From Lycocorax pyrrhopterus obiensis (taxonomy: Eukaryota > Chordata > Aves > Passeriformes > Paradisaeidae): a DNA stretch of 64,000 bases. The stretch lies in contig JACSVZ010000004.1 in the NCBI GenBank assembly GCA_014706295.1, forward strand, positions 13,030,484-13,094,483, read 5' to 3'. Position numbers and translations under genes: made by a program. Below are positions 35,724-47,600 of the stretch, piece after piece. The stretch's first letter is position 1, and the number at the start of each line of letters is the position of its first letter. The notes beneath the pieces are model-generated. The model was not told the DNA's origin. It saw only the letters and a list, made by a program, of their open reading frames with translations, and did not search any database.

Positions 35724-37045
35724 GGAGTCTTGTCTCATAGAAAAAGAAGGAAATCTGAAATAATAGATGAGGTGAGGAGTCTCATCATAGAGGTAAGAGG
35801 GAGTCAGACATCATCAAGGAAGGAGGAATTGCAGCATCGTAGAAAAAGGAGGAAATGTGGAAAAGTTGGGTGTCACAGAAGATTGAGGTCATCTCACACT
35901 GAGGAAGGAGGGAGTCTCACACACAGGGAAGAGCAAGTCTGGCACCATGAAGAAAGAAAAGAGTCTGGCATCAATGAGGAGGGAAGGAGTCTGGCATCAC
36001 AGAGATACCATGGATTTGGACATCTCAGAGGTAAGAGGGAGTGTGGCATCACACATGAAAAAGTGAGTCTGGCATCAAAAAAAAAGCAGGAAATCTGCTG
36101 TAGTAGAGGGAGGAAGGAGTCTCATCATAGAGGTAAGAGGGAGAAGGAAGGAAGGAAGGAAGGAAGGAAGGAAGGAAGGAAGGAAGGAAGGAAGGAAGGA
36201 AGGAAGGAAGGAAGGAAGGAAGGAAGGAAGGGAGGGAAGGGAGGAAGGAAGGAGGGAAGGGAGGAAGGAAGGAAGGGAGGAAGGAAGGAAGGAGGGAGGG
36301 AGGAAGGAAGGAAGGAGGGAAGGGAGGAAGGAAGGAGGGAAGGGAGGAAGGAAGGAAGGGAGGAAGGGAGGGATGGAGGGAGGGAGGAAGGGAGGAAAGG
36401 GAGGGAGGAAAGGGAGGGAGGGAGGAAGGAAAGGAAGGAAAGGAAGGAAAGGAGGGAGGAAGGCAGGAAGGAAGGAAGGAAGGAAGGAAGGAGAGGAAGG
36501 AGTAATCACAGAGGTGAGAGGGAATCTGACATCATAGAGGAAGAAGAGAGTTTGTCAGCATAGAGGGTGGGGGTCATCTCACAGCACAGAGGCAGAGGTA
36601 AGAGCAAATCTGGCATTGTGAAGGAAGAAGAGAGTGGCATCATTGAGGAAAGCAGGGAGGAGTGGCATCACAGAGCTATGAGGGAGCTGGACATCACAGA
36701 GGTAAGAGGAAATGTGGCTTCCTATAGGAAGGAGGGAGTCTGGTATCAAAGAGTAAGGAGAGGGTCTGGCATCACTGAGAAAGGAAGGAATCATCATGCA
36801 GATAAGAGAGAGTGTGATATCACAGAGGAAAGAAATAATCTGATGTCAGAGAAAAAAGGCAGGAAATCTTCCCTAATGGAGGAAGGAGTCTCATCATAAA
36901 GGTGAGAGAGACACTGGTGTCACAGAGGTAAGAGGAAATCTGGCATCACAGAAGATGGAGGCCATCTTGCATCACAGAGGAAGGAGGGAGTTTGGCATCA
37001 CAGAGGATGGAGGGAGTCTCACATCGTAGGGGAAGGAGCACATTT
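35724..37045. repeat. Purine-rich minisatellite array, ~26-bp degenerate unit
   Basis: Many imperfect copies of a unit like GGCATCACAGAGGAAGGAGG followed by GAGTCT; clear adjacent copies are at 36960-37030. The unit period drifts around 26-28 bp. A GGAA-type simple repeat has expanded in its middle (36135-36502). A 302-codon plus-strand frame spans 35655-36563, but it is a translation of the repeat and not a gene. Confidence 0.9.
36135..36502 (+). repeat. Polypurine tract, (GGAA/GGGA)n microsatellite, 368 bp
   Basis: Only A and G occur from 36135 to 36502, apart from T at 36374 and C at 36464. It starts as regular GGAA repeats and becomes mixed GGGA/GGAAA towards its 3' side. Such tracts can form triplex DNA, and GGAA repeats can bind ETS-family factors. 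Confidence 0.97.
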
Positions 37046-40032
37046 TCATTCATGCTGCCCTTACTACTTGGAGTCGTGATCCTGATTTAAATTCACAATG
37101 TGCACCTCATCTGTCTTGCAGTTTGCCAGAAAATTCCTCTGGCAGACTTTATATTAATTTTTTCCTTCTCCACACCTTCTTTTAACTGCGGGGTTGTCAT
37201 GTACTTTGTTCTTACATACCTCAAACTACTTGCGCTCCTTTCTTTCCCCTCTAAAGCACCACATATACGTCAATTCTGCATGTTTTAATAATTAAAGGTT
37301 TCAGTAACACAGTTTTCTAACAGTGCTAATACAAAAAGCTTGTAAATCTGCTAGCTGAAAAGATCTTTCCCTCCCTGATTCCATGGAAGAATCTTCAGAG
37401 ACTTAGACTAATGGAAGATCCTGCAGTGAATAGAAAGGGACACGCTGTGCTGTACCACCAAGCAGCTTGGGATGAAAACAAGTCTTATCTGGAGGTCAGG
37501 GTGGGCAACACATTGGCAATAATACCATAGCAGGGAAGGAGGGTAACTTTTTACTCTTCAGTGCTGGAGGATTTGGTGAAGCTAAAAATAGAGCCCTAAT
37601 TTGCCTTAAGGCCTGAGGAACAATTACCTCGATCTCATTTCCTTATCTGTAATATCTCACTCTTTTGGTTCTATATCTTCATATATCTCTGTCTTTCCAC
37701 CCCCTCTGTAAAATGCAGATACTGGCATAGGATGAGGAGGTTAACCTCATTACTGCTAGAAACTCTAGTGGAAGGCAAAACAGAACCATGTGCTGTTCAT
37801 AATTTCTTTTCAGACACTAGGAACAAAATGTTGAAGTAAAGCTCAAGATGTTGTTTGGACTCTGTTGGACTGTGTCATTTAGTTGGCTGGATAGTGGCTA
37901 AGAACTGTTTAAAAAACTTGCTGGCATGGTATCCTTCTCTTTTAACTCTTAGATGGAATTTGAGAGAGCACTGAGAGCACTTTGAGCAGTGTTCACCCTC
38001 CATTGTATGCCAGGCTATTGTCACTTCTCTGCACCTGTGCAAAGAAACCTGTTCTTGCTGGGATTTGAGGGTCATTAGAGTTAAGGCTGGATGGGATAAA
38101 TAGGATAAAATCTTTGCATGATCTAACCTTAATGCATTATTGTGGTAGTTTGAACAGTTCTTTCACCCTTAATCATCGTGACTGGACAGTGCTGATTTAA
38201 GAATCCTTTCATGGCTTTTCTGTCTGCAGAGTCTTAAACAGAAATTATTGCAGATGGAGAGTGCATCTTCTTTCTCCTGAATCATGCACACAGCCATTAG
38301 ATCACAATAATGGGCATCACACAGATCCCAAGCTGGATTCTGTCAGTTTGAGTTTGTGTAGCCTAAAGGCTTTTTTTAGACTCTTGAAAGGGAGTGGGTT
38401 TGTTCAAGCATAATAGAAGCGAAATAAGGAAAATTGAAATAAACAAATCATGTTTTTAAGGAGCACAAAAGAATGTGTGGGGCATGGCTTTGAAAGAGCA
38501 GGTAATGTTGTTTAAATATGTGTTGTTGTAAATTGAGTTTCTTCCTCTTAAGAACGTGGTAATGCAGTATTTTAAATAATGACTGGGATATGAGCTTTGA
38601 GTGGCCAGTGGTTACATAAATATGCTGCCCCTGGGTGAGGCAAAGTGGACAACAGTGAACTTGGTCCCAATACAGCTTTTCTTTTATGCCTAGCTAGACT
38701 TGGGTCTCAGTGCCTGTGGGCTTTCAGTGTAGTACTGGAGAGTTAACAATTGATTGTCACTGTAGGAAAAATGAGGTGGGAACGTGTTGTGTAAGGTGCT
38801 CAACCACTCCCCTGGAATAACGTGCCTCGAGGACTGAGTGCTGTAAGTGCAAGTCCTGGGTGATGCATATGGGCACCCCCAGATCCTAAACTGGCCCTGT
38901 TGCTTGTTCCTGTTGTCCAAGGGACAAAGCAGGTGAAGAACTACAGGGGAGCAGTGCCTCAGTGCCACAGGCATGGGGTGTTCCTCAGCAGTGTACCCCC
39001 AGCCCTGTCCTGGGAGCAGCATGCCCTACTCCTGGCAGAGGCCTGGGAGAGTGTGGCTTCCCCTCTTTTGGGGACGTGACCTTACTCCTTGCTTGTAGCC
39101 TTCTAATTAGGTTCCTTCTGTACTGGCTAATTTCTGATTGTGAACAGTCTAGAAAAAACCTGTGGAATAGGACGATATAATCTCTTCCTGCTGTTCTGGA
39201 GATAGCATTGTGTGTCACCTCCCTGTGGCAATAAAAAAATGTAAATGCTAAATTTCTTATCGAGACAAGCCAGAAACTGTGTTGGATTTGAATTTCCTGT
39301 CTTTCATTTGCTTCCCTGCGTAGGACGCTTTATTTCATCCCATGCCTGCCTCTCCTCCTCCCCTACAATGTTAATGTATCATTTCATGTTCACCTGGGAG
39401 ATGTTATCACTTGTATGCAAAGCCATTTCTGCATTGCTAAGCTATTTTCAAGCTTGTCATAATGCTCCATAAACTACAGAAATAGGAAGGTTTTCTTGTA
39501 CAAGTGACTCGCTGGTTTTCTGTCTGTTTCTGGTGCTACATAATGGCAAAAATGTGATGCCTGGAGATGGTAGGACAGAGACTGAGGGAGAAGCTGTGGG
39601 GGCTGTGCCATGTCTTAGTCCCTTTTAGGCTGTGGCAGTGCTCAGGGACCCTGTTACAGGTGCCATGAGTTTTTGAAGTCCTTCAGTGAGGTTATTTTTC
39701 CTTCAGGTCTCTTGGGAAGAGTAACCTGCAATTGCTGCTCTTTGGGCAAACCGATGTGTAAACAAAGACGCTGCAGCAGAGAGGTGCCTTTTTGGTAAAG
39801 CCTGATGTGGGGCTTTATGTAAGAGAACAAAAATAAACAGAAAAATCACTTCTAAATTGAGCTGTTATCTGTCCTGCAGAGTAATTATTAATCAATAAGC
39901 CTTGTATCTCTCAGAGTATGCCAAGCGCTCTGAGCTCCCTCACAGCGTGCTGGTAAACCAGTCTTGGAGAGAAAATGTTATTAACCCTAGGCTGTGATTA
40001 ACTGTGGCATGTGTCTGAAAGCAGCACAGTCT

Positions 40033-40499
40033 TGATGCCTTTTCCTGGTCTTAAAATCAAGAGTCAAACACGGTTAGAAGGGAAAAAGGGGTTTTACCTC
40101 AGTATTTATTTTAAGGATCCTTAGGTGCGCCACGTCCAGGTGGAATGCGCCGAGATGCACACCGCAATGCACACACACGATAGATCTGGTATAACATTAT
40201 AGGTCTTACTAATTAGCATATCTGTCAAAAATTCCCCAATAAGAGGCTCAAATGAGCCCCCTCTCCCCGAGGAACCTTCCCCTGGATGATTCTATCTTAG
40301 TTTACAAAATGTGTTCTGGAGAGGACCTTGAGGTCTGGGGCACACTGATCCCTAACTACGAAACCTCTAAAATGTTTAGTCTCCTAGCTTGACAAAATAA
40401 GTCTGAGAATGCAGGCTAAAAAACACTAAGAACACAGAAAGCTATAAAAGGGGTATAAAAGGGGTATAAAAGAAAAGGCAAAAAATCATCATGGCATCA
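40033..40499 (-). mobile_element. Solo LTR (avian ERV), antisense, 467 bp, 4-bp target duplication
   Basis: The ends form a perfect 7-bp inverted repeat, TGATGCC at 40033-40039 and GGCATCA at 40493-40499. They are flanked by GTCT on both sides (40029-40032 and 40500-40503). A four-base duplication fits a class I (gammaretrovirus-like) element. A reversed AATAAA (TTTATT, 40105-40110) near the low-coordinate end places U5 there, so the element reads on the minus strand. The sequence TTTTACCTCAGTATTTATTT resembles LTRs I know from songbird genomes. An 11-bp unit (TATAAAAGGGG) is repeated about three times near 40443-40472. No retroviral genes are present. Confidence 0.85.
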
Positions 40500-43169
40500 G
40501 TCTCACAGCCTTGCTTCACCCATGCAGCAGCAGTTTTGCACTGGCAGGGTTTGGTAGCACCCCTCAGAGCTGTGGGTGTTGTGCATCATTCACAGCAGCT
40601 GGGTTGTGTTTGGGCCAGAATGTGTTTCCAGCATTAGGTTGAAGGTCTGCACAACTGCTTATTCCTCCAACAATGTGTTTCAGATGGGTTCTAATGCTGC
40701 AAGGCAAAGATGGATGGTTGCTTGTAGAAGGAGGTGGGGATTTTAGTATTAAGCTGTTTCATAGATGACCTCTCTGAAAACGAAGAGCACTGTTCTCTGG
40801 GGCATCTACTCCTGTGTATTGATGAAGACAAAGCAAGAGACAGGACATAGTTTTGATGTAAATAATAATTGCTCTGTTCCTGTGGACCCCTTAGCTCTGA
40901 TGTTTATGCACAGACAGAGGACAAATCAAAATGCAAAAAGGTGCTGAAAACCAGGACTATTTCCTGAAAAATTATTTCCAATAGGGAGCAGTAAGACACT
41001 GTAAGGAAGTTTTGGGGTTTTCTTGCAAACGTATTTCTCGAGATGTGCTTGGCCTTCTTCAAGAGGAGCTTGGTTTTGGGCTATTTACTGGGCCCATTGC
41101 ATTTCAACATTCTCCTTTCAAAACATGTTTTTAAAGCAGCAAACCAAAAGCATTCTTCCTTGAACTCTTTAGGATAAAAGTACTGTCGAAAGTATTTAAG
41201 TGCTGTCTGTAAACAATATCCACCCTGGGGTACAGCAAAGTCTTGGAGCCTAAGGACCATGGAATAAATGGAAATATTTCCTTCTAAGGTCTTGCCTTTG
41301 GTCACATAAAAAGAGGAAAAAGCCAAACCAAAACATGAACTCCCTTTGAAGCACTGGTTTATAAAGGCAGTGTGCCAGTGTGGTTGCATCAAGAGACTTC
41401 AGACAATAAAACCACCAGCTTTGTTGTTGACGTCTCTGAAAACTGAGGGTAGAAAGTGTTATTGTACCTGTTTGTCCTTCCACATTCGTGGTGCTGTATT
41501 GCTGCATCTGGAACAAGTGTTAAGGAGCTGATAACTTCCATTTCACCACTGATCTCAGCAGTGATTAGCGGAGGAAATTCTGGTGGAGATGCATCACGAC
41601 TGAGGTTGCTTTGTGATGCTCAAACAACACACAGGAGTTCTGGAGAAGTAGCCTGAATGATGAACTTGGGAAATCACTGCTCTGAGTGGCCTCCTCTGGG
41701 CCCAGGCTGGAGCTGTGGGTTGGAAAATGCTGCATCCCAGCAGCTCATCCCTCGCAAAGCAATCCCCTCGAGTGCGCTGTGGACTGGTGCGAGTCAAAGT
41801 ACTGCTGATGCACTTGGCCCTTCCCTTCCTGGGCACTCACAGGAAAATGTGACACAGTTAGAGCTCTGGGTCCCGTGTTCATTATAATCGGGAATTTTAC
41901 AGGCACTTTCAAGGGAACTGAGAGAGATTGAATACAGGGAGTCTCTGTGTTAGCAAAAAATGATTCGATCGGTATCAGAGGCAGCTTCTTCCAAGTCAGG
42001 ATGACATCTCATGCAAATCAGTTTGTCACCAGCCCCAGCTCTCTGCAATAGAAGACAGGATTCTTGTGACACCTGGAGCTGATTTTGGCACTTATTACTG
42101 GATTGTAAACAAGCTCATCCTCAAGTGTGTTTGGAATTCACTGCAGAAATGGGTGTCTGTTCACGCAGCGAGTTCTTTCCACACGCGGTCCAGGGCGAAT
42201 GCAAAATACACACATTGGAACACAACCCCTCCCCAGGTCTTCTGCTGTGAAAGTTCTGCTTTCCCAAGTGTCCTTGAGAGCAGGTGGGGGGAGCAGAAAT
42301 GGTTCTGTAGCTCTGGGTACTCCAGTGCCTTAGGACACGATGAGGATTTCTTGCTGATGGAGGGGCTGAGGTTCTGTTCCTGGGCAGAGCAGTTCCGTGC
42401 TGGGTGCTGTCGCTGTGCTGGCAGAGGCCGTGGTGCCGATGCAGCAGGAGCCAGGAGAAAGAGTGCTCTGTTTGTGTAGGTAGCCCCAGCCATTCTGCCT
42501 GCACAGCGGGGCTGGCGCTGACAGCAGCGCTTCTGTTTGTCGGGGGGCTTTGTAAACAGATTGCAGTTGGCCAAGAGTTTGGATTTTTCTGTGTGGTGTT
42601 TACATAGTTATGGTGGTGAACCTTTCCAGTCCAGACGCGGCCTGAGTTGTGTTGTGATTTCAGGGAAGTTGCTGTTTTTCTCCGTGAAGGCTTAGGAGTA
42701 GAAATGTTACAAAACACTGTGGTAGGTGTCATCTCTGTGTAAAGTGCTCTGAGGTTAATAGAAGCCCCTCCAGTTCTGCTTTGCAGTAAAATTTAATTGT
42801 GCTCAGGGTGCTCCTAAACTGCATTGGTTTGTGTGCTGAGGCAAGCTGAAATTGGATAAACTTTTTAATTCTAAGGTAAGTTATGGCCTGGGTGTTGTAA
42901 AGGTGGGAAAAGAGTGTTGTCTTGCGCTCCAGATAACATTGTGAAGAAAAACAAGTGGCAGAAATTATGGGAGCACCAGTGAAATAAATAAACAAATCAA
43001 ATTTTCTCAGTGCCTATCATTCCCAGTAGCTCCAGCCTCTGAGGATTCAGGCACTTTCAAGGCTGTAGCACTTGCATGCGTGAAAAATAGATTTTTTCTT
43101 TTTGGTTGCTTGTTCAATCTGCACAGGGCTTGGCTTCTGTCCAAATGTTTTAATGAGTGCTTGACTTAT

Positions 43170-43185
43170 TATTTATTTATTTATT
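43170..43185. repeat. Short (TTTA)n microsatellite
   Basis: About four ATTT units; simple repeat in EPHX1 intron 1. Confidence 0.8.
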
Positions 43186-44484
43186 GTCAGCCATTAGAAA
43201 ATTAAACTCAAGAAGTTGACTAAAACCTGAGCTGTCACATAAAGGCACTTAAATTATTTAATTCAGTTTCAGTCCTGCTCTAATCCTGCGAATTCCCATT
43301 AACTTGTGTTAAAATTCCTGTTTTGATCCAGGAGTAAATTTGGTGCATTCTGCTGACTCTTTGAGCCATTCCAGAGCATCAAATTACTCTGCAGCAGCAA
43401 AACCAACAAAACCTTCTGGCTCTAGAGAGAACGAAGACGTTCTGGGTCATAAACAATCCTTGCCCTACAGAAGTTTTGAAATACTTGATGTCTTAGCAAT
43501 TCCCCAGCAAACTAGTGTTTGAAGCATGGCATTCTTTAAAATTATGCATTAAAATGATGACAGTACTGTTCCCCAAACCACCTTACAAACGTTTCTTATA
43601 CTTAAAGGCATGCTTGAAAACATTAATTATTAAAGAGAGTCTTAAGTGTTTTTTCTACCTGCAGCACGAAATAGTCCAAATATATTCAAAATGGATTTTT
43701 TTTTTTTGTTAAGGTGTTCTGTTTGACTGAAGCACAGCAGCCCTGCAGCTGGGTTATGCAGATGTGCTGTGAAATCAGATTGTTCTTCGCCTTGACAGAA
43801 TTTTATCACTTGGGAATGTGGTCACATTTTAGAGCATGGGCTTTTGTCTTCTCTTTAAAATAGTTCACAGGGAGAAGGAAGGGGAAGGTCCAACTACCCT
43901 TTGCACTGCTGTTCAAGGGTTATGCACATATATCCCTGCTCCACTTCCTGCCTGACTGGGAGGTAAAAGGTGGTTGCTCTCACGTTGTTCACTTTTTATT
44001 CTATTTGTATGTCTTGTTTTTCTTTCCCTCCGAATCTACAGCAGTAGATGTGTGAGCCTTGCTGAAGGGATGCTCTGCTTTGGGATTTGTGGGGAATCTA
44101 GAGCTTCAGAGGAAGAGAAAGCATTAAATGTGAATTATATAATTATAATTATTATGTTATGTTTGTTATGTTCACATTATAATGACTATTGAATTGCCAC
44201 ATAATCTCTTTACTTGCTTTGACTTCTGTTTTTATTATGTGTCTTTTTATTTAAAACAATTCTTCCCCATCTGAGTTAAGGTTTGTTGAGCTTTATTTAA
44301 CGTTTGAGGTTAAAACATTCTGTTTCAGGAATTTCACAGAATTATTGATATCATGTGAGTGCCAGAGCATCCTGTAGCTGGAATCCTGTCTAAAAAGGGA
44401 AAACCTGTGTAGTATTCACAAAGAATGTGTGTCTCCCTGAGCCGATTTGGCTTACCAGAGTTCTGCTCTTCTCTTGCAGGCATT

Positions 44485-44664
44485 ATGCTGCTCGAGGTGG
44501 TCCTGGTCCTGGGGACAATCCTCATCTACTTCTTGTTTTCCAAGAGGAAAGAAGAGACCCTGCCCTTCAAAGATGGGTGGTGGGGCAAGGGACAAAAGCC
44601 TGTGACTCAAGAAGACACAAGTGTTCGGCCATTTAAGGTGGAGACTACAGAGGAAGAGCTGAGC
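44485..44664 (+). CDS. EPHX1: EPHX1 coding exon 1 (gene exon 2)
   Basis: Residues 1-60. The acceptor is at 44479, with five UTR bases before the ATG. It encodes the membrane anchor ([18 protein letters not shown]) and the family motifs [13 protein letters not shown] and RPFKVET. The donor AGC|GTAAGC is in phase 0. Confidence 0.95.
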
Positions 44665-47600
44665 GTAAGCAAATCTCTGTGCTGGGGGGAGGGAAGGAAG
44701 AAATGGCCAAATAAATGCAGGACGTGTTTGGAAGTAATTTTTAAATTGAACCAACAGAGTGCCAGTGCTGTCCAGGTCTTGGGGGAAGGGATTTTTCAGT
44801 ACTTGAGAAGATAGGTATGAATAGGCAGATCTCAGTGTGTTGTTTTGTTCTCAGCTGGCTCTTGCAAGATTGCTGGTAAATAAACCTACTCTGCAAAGCC
44901 TAATAAACATAAAAATCATATTGAGATTACTCAACTCTGTTTTTCTGTTTGTGCATTTTCCTCAGTTTGTGTAGACCAGAATAAGAACAATGTCTTTTTT
45001 CCCCCCCCTTTCTCTCCAAAGCAATTACAAATACCTCATTTTCTTGACTGCTTTATGTTTGCAGCTGTGTTGGATGCTGATTCTTCTGTAATTAGTAGTC
45101 TACTTTGGTCAACACTAAATTACTGTGGTAATTACCGTAAACACATACGTTGCAGAATTTGTTGGATAGAAAGGTTTTGATTGTGTGTTTAAGCCAGGGA
45201 TTGAACAATTTCATAGATCTTTGTGGAGTCATGGTTCAAACAATACTCATGGGATTGCTCATATTATTAATTTATAATAGATTCCTAATTTCTCAGCAAG
45301 GCCTGGGTTTTTTAACACTTTTCTTGCCCTTCTTAGTAATATCAAGGGACATTGATCTCCATTATGTTTTCCCCTTACACTGCAGACACTAAGCTGGATA
45401 ATTTCTAACTTTAAAATGTTTGAGCAGCGTTAGATTTCCAGACCTGCCTTTCACCCTCAGCTGCTCTGTGGTTCTCTTTGCAGTAGGAAGGGGCTCTTGG
45501 CTGTCCTTCCCTGCTGAAGTGATTTTGGAGTGATCTTGCAGCATCATTAGCAGCCCCTGTACCCCTGAAGTGCAGTGGGAAGGTGACTGTCATTGTTATT
45601 CCAGATTGGCAAACTATAATATCAGTCTAGTTTCACCAACTTCCTGCCTATGCAAAATCCTTCCGAGTGTTTCCCGGTGAAGACCTCCCACCCCTGGGTT
45701 TGGGAAGGAAAGCAAAAGGTTTGGGCCAGATCCATGCATTGATTGTGAGGAAAGTACCCTGGAAAGGCAGCAGGACTTAAAATGTGAAGCCACAGCAGTG
45801 CCAGCAGAGCGTCTTGCCCTCTGTGGTTCTCAGCCTGGCAGACAGGTTAGGCAGCCCTGCGGAACAAAGGCTGAGAACAGCTGTGAATGGAAGAGGAAGG
45901 AGGCCATCTGGAGGAGGAAAGGAATTGGAACAGCTGATGGAGCCTCAGCAAAAGGCACAGGTGTCTAATTAGAGATGTTATTTCCATTGTTCCCATTTCA
46001 CTTGGGAATAACTAGAAACCATACACAGCAGAGCCCAAGGCAGCAGACACAAGTGCTTTTAATGTCTCTTCTTTCTTTTTCTCTGTAGGACTTATTTAGG
46101 AGACTCGACCAGGCTCGATTCACTGAGCCACTGGAGAACAGTTGCTTCCATTATGGGACTAACTCAGTGCATCTCAGGAAGGTTGTGTCCTACTGGAAGA
46201 ACCAGTTCAATTGGAAGAAACAAGTTGAAGTCCTCAACAAGTACCCACAATTCAAAACAAAGATTCAAGGTGTGTAGCTTTTACCCTTAAAATATAAGCA
46301 GTAATAGATAAATTTGTCTGCAAGGGAACGTTGTGTCACATGGGCCTTCCCTCCCTGGCTGCCATAGTCTGGGTCATTGGCATCACTGCTGAAGCAGCAA
46401 GGAACTCCTTCGCTGTAACCGAAGCCTTTAGGACAAGGAATGACAAATGGAATTCCCTGTGCATGAGCGGGCTGTCAGCTGGTGTTAACAGGAGCCGAGC
46501 ACGGGTGTTTGGGGGCAGGAGTGGATCTTAAGATGTACACATGTTCCCTGACCCGCATGCAGTCGTGCAGACATTCCCACAGATGTCTCCTCGTGCTCCG
46601 TGGAGCTGCCCAGCTGCCGCTGTCACAGCTAAGCCGTCAGCCTGGCAGCCCTCCTCAACTGGGCAGGTTGTCCCTGCCTGGCAGGGCAGATGTGCTCTGC
46701 TGCACCTCTTCAAGCATTCCCAGGCCTGGGAATGCACAGTGCCTTTCCCCTGGGGTTGGTGTGCTGCCAAGTGTGAGGGGATGGTCTCTCTTCATTCAGA
46801 GCATGCTGCACCTTTCCAAAGAGTTCATTCAGCCAAGCTCTGCTGGTGCTGGAGCTTGGTCAGACTGGGCTTTTTCAAATGCCTGATTTAGAGTGGTGCT
46901 TGGGTCTTTTGGGGCTGCAGTTGTAGATCTAGAGCACAGCAGGCAATTGTCTGACATGATGGCAAAATTTAACCTTAACAGAGTATTTTGTTACATTTTT
47001 ACTTGCACCCACAATTGTGTGTTATTTCAAGTGGTGCAGTTTGCCCTAATATTTTAAATGGATTTAGGACAATAAATGGTGTTACATAGTGGTTAGAGCA
47101 TAAAGCATTTATTAAAGTGGTGTTAGTGCTGAAAAAGATGAAACCAAAAAGCCTTCCCTTAAGAAAGAAGAAAAAAGCACCATCTGAGACAAGAAAGGGA
47201 GAAGCAGCTAAGGACAATGCACTATGTATAGCAATGGGAAGGGAAATTTCAGTGTTGGGAAAGATTGCAGAGGGGAGATATGAAAAGACAAGGTCAAACA
47301 TGCTGTGTATCAGATTCCTACCTTCTGTCATCACTTGAAAGCTTTTCAGAGAATACAGAGGTTCATGGAAGTGTCAAGGATGGGGAAATCTCAAGTCAGT
47401 GAAAGAGGGTGGGATTGCTGGTGAACTGGAGTTGATGTGAGTAAAATATGTTTAAATACGTCAAGAAATGAGGCATTCAGGCTCTGCTGGGAACAAATTC
47501 CTGTTTCCTGGAAAACAAAGCCCTGAGTTAGTTTGAGGAAGAGCAGTTCACCTGAAGCAGGTAGTGCAGTGCTGTGTGAAGCTTTCCTGCTGGAAAGGAT

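Larger units (their letters stand above)
32531..44479 (+). other. EPHX1: Probable EPHX1 intron 1
   Basis: If exon 1 ends near 32324, this is the first intron, ending at acceptor CTCTCTTGCAG (44479). It holds the 92-bp repeat pair, the purine-rich minisatellite and an antisense LTR, each listed separately. In the other stretches (32.5-34.2, 37.1-40.0 and 40.5-44.4 kb) I see only short unsupported frames and small A/T-rich microsatellites. Confidence 0.5.

Noticed and set aside
35655..36563. 302-codon plus-strand frame and 144-codon minus-strand frame
   Set aside because: Direct translation of the minisatellite and GGAA repeat (long Lys/Glu/Gly/Arg or Pro/Ser/Phe/Leu runs).
40443..40472. Triple TATAAAAGGGG as a plus-strand promoter
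   Set aside because: It lies at the far end of an LTR that reads on the minus strand, with only about 30 bases left in the element.
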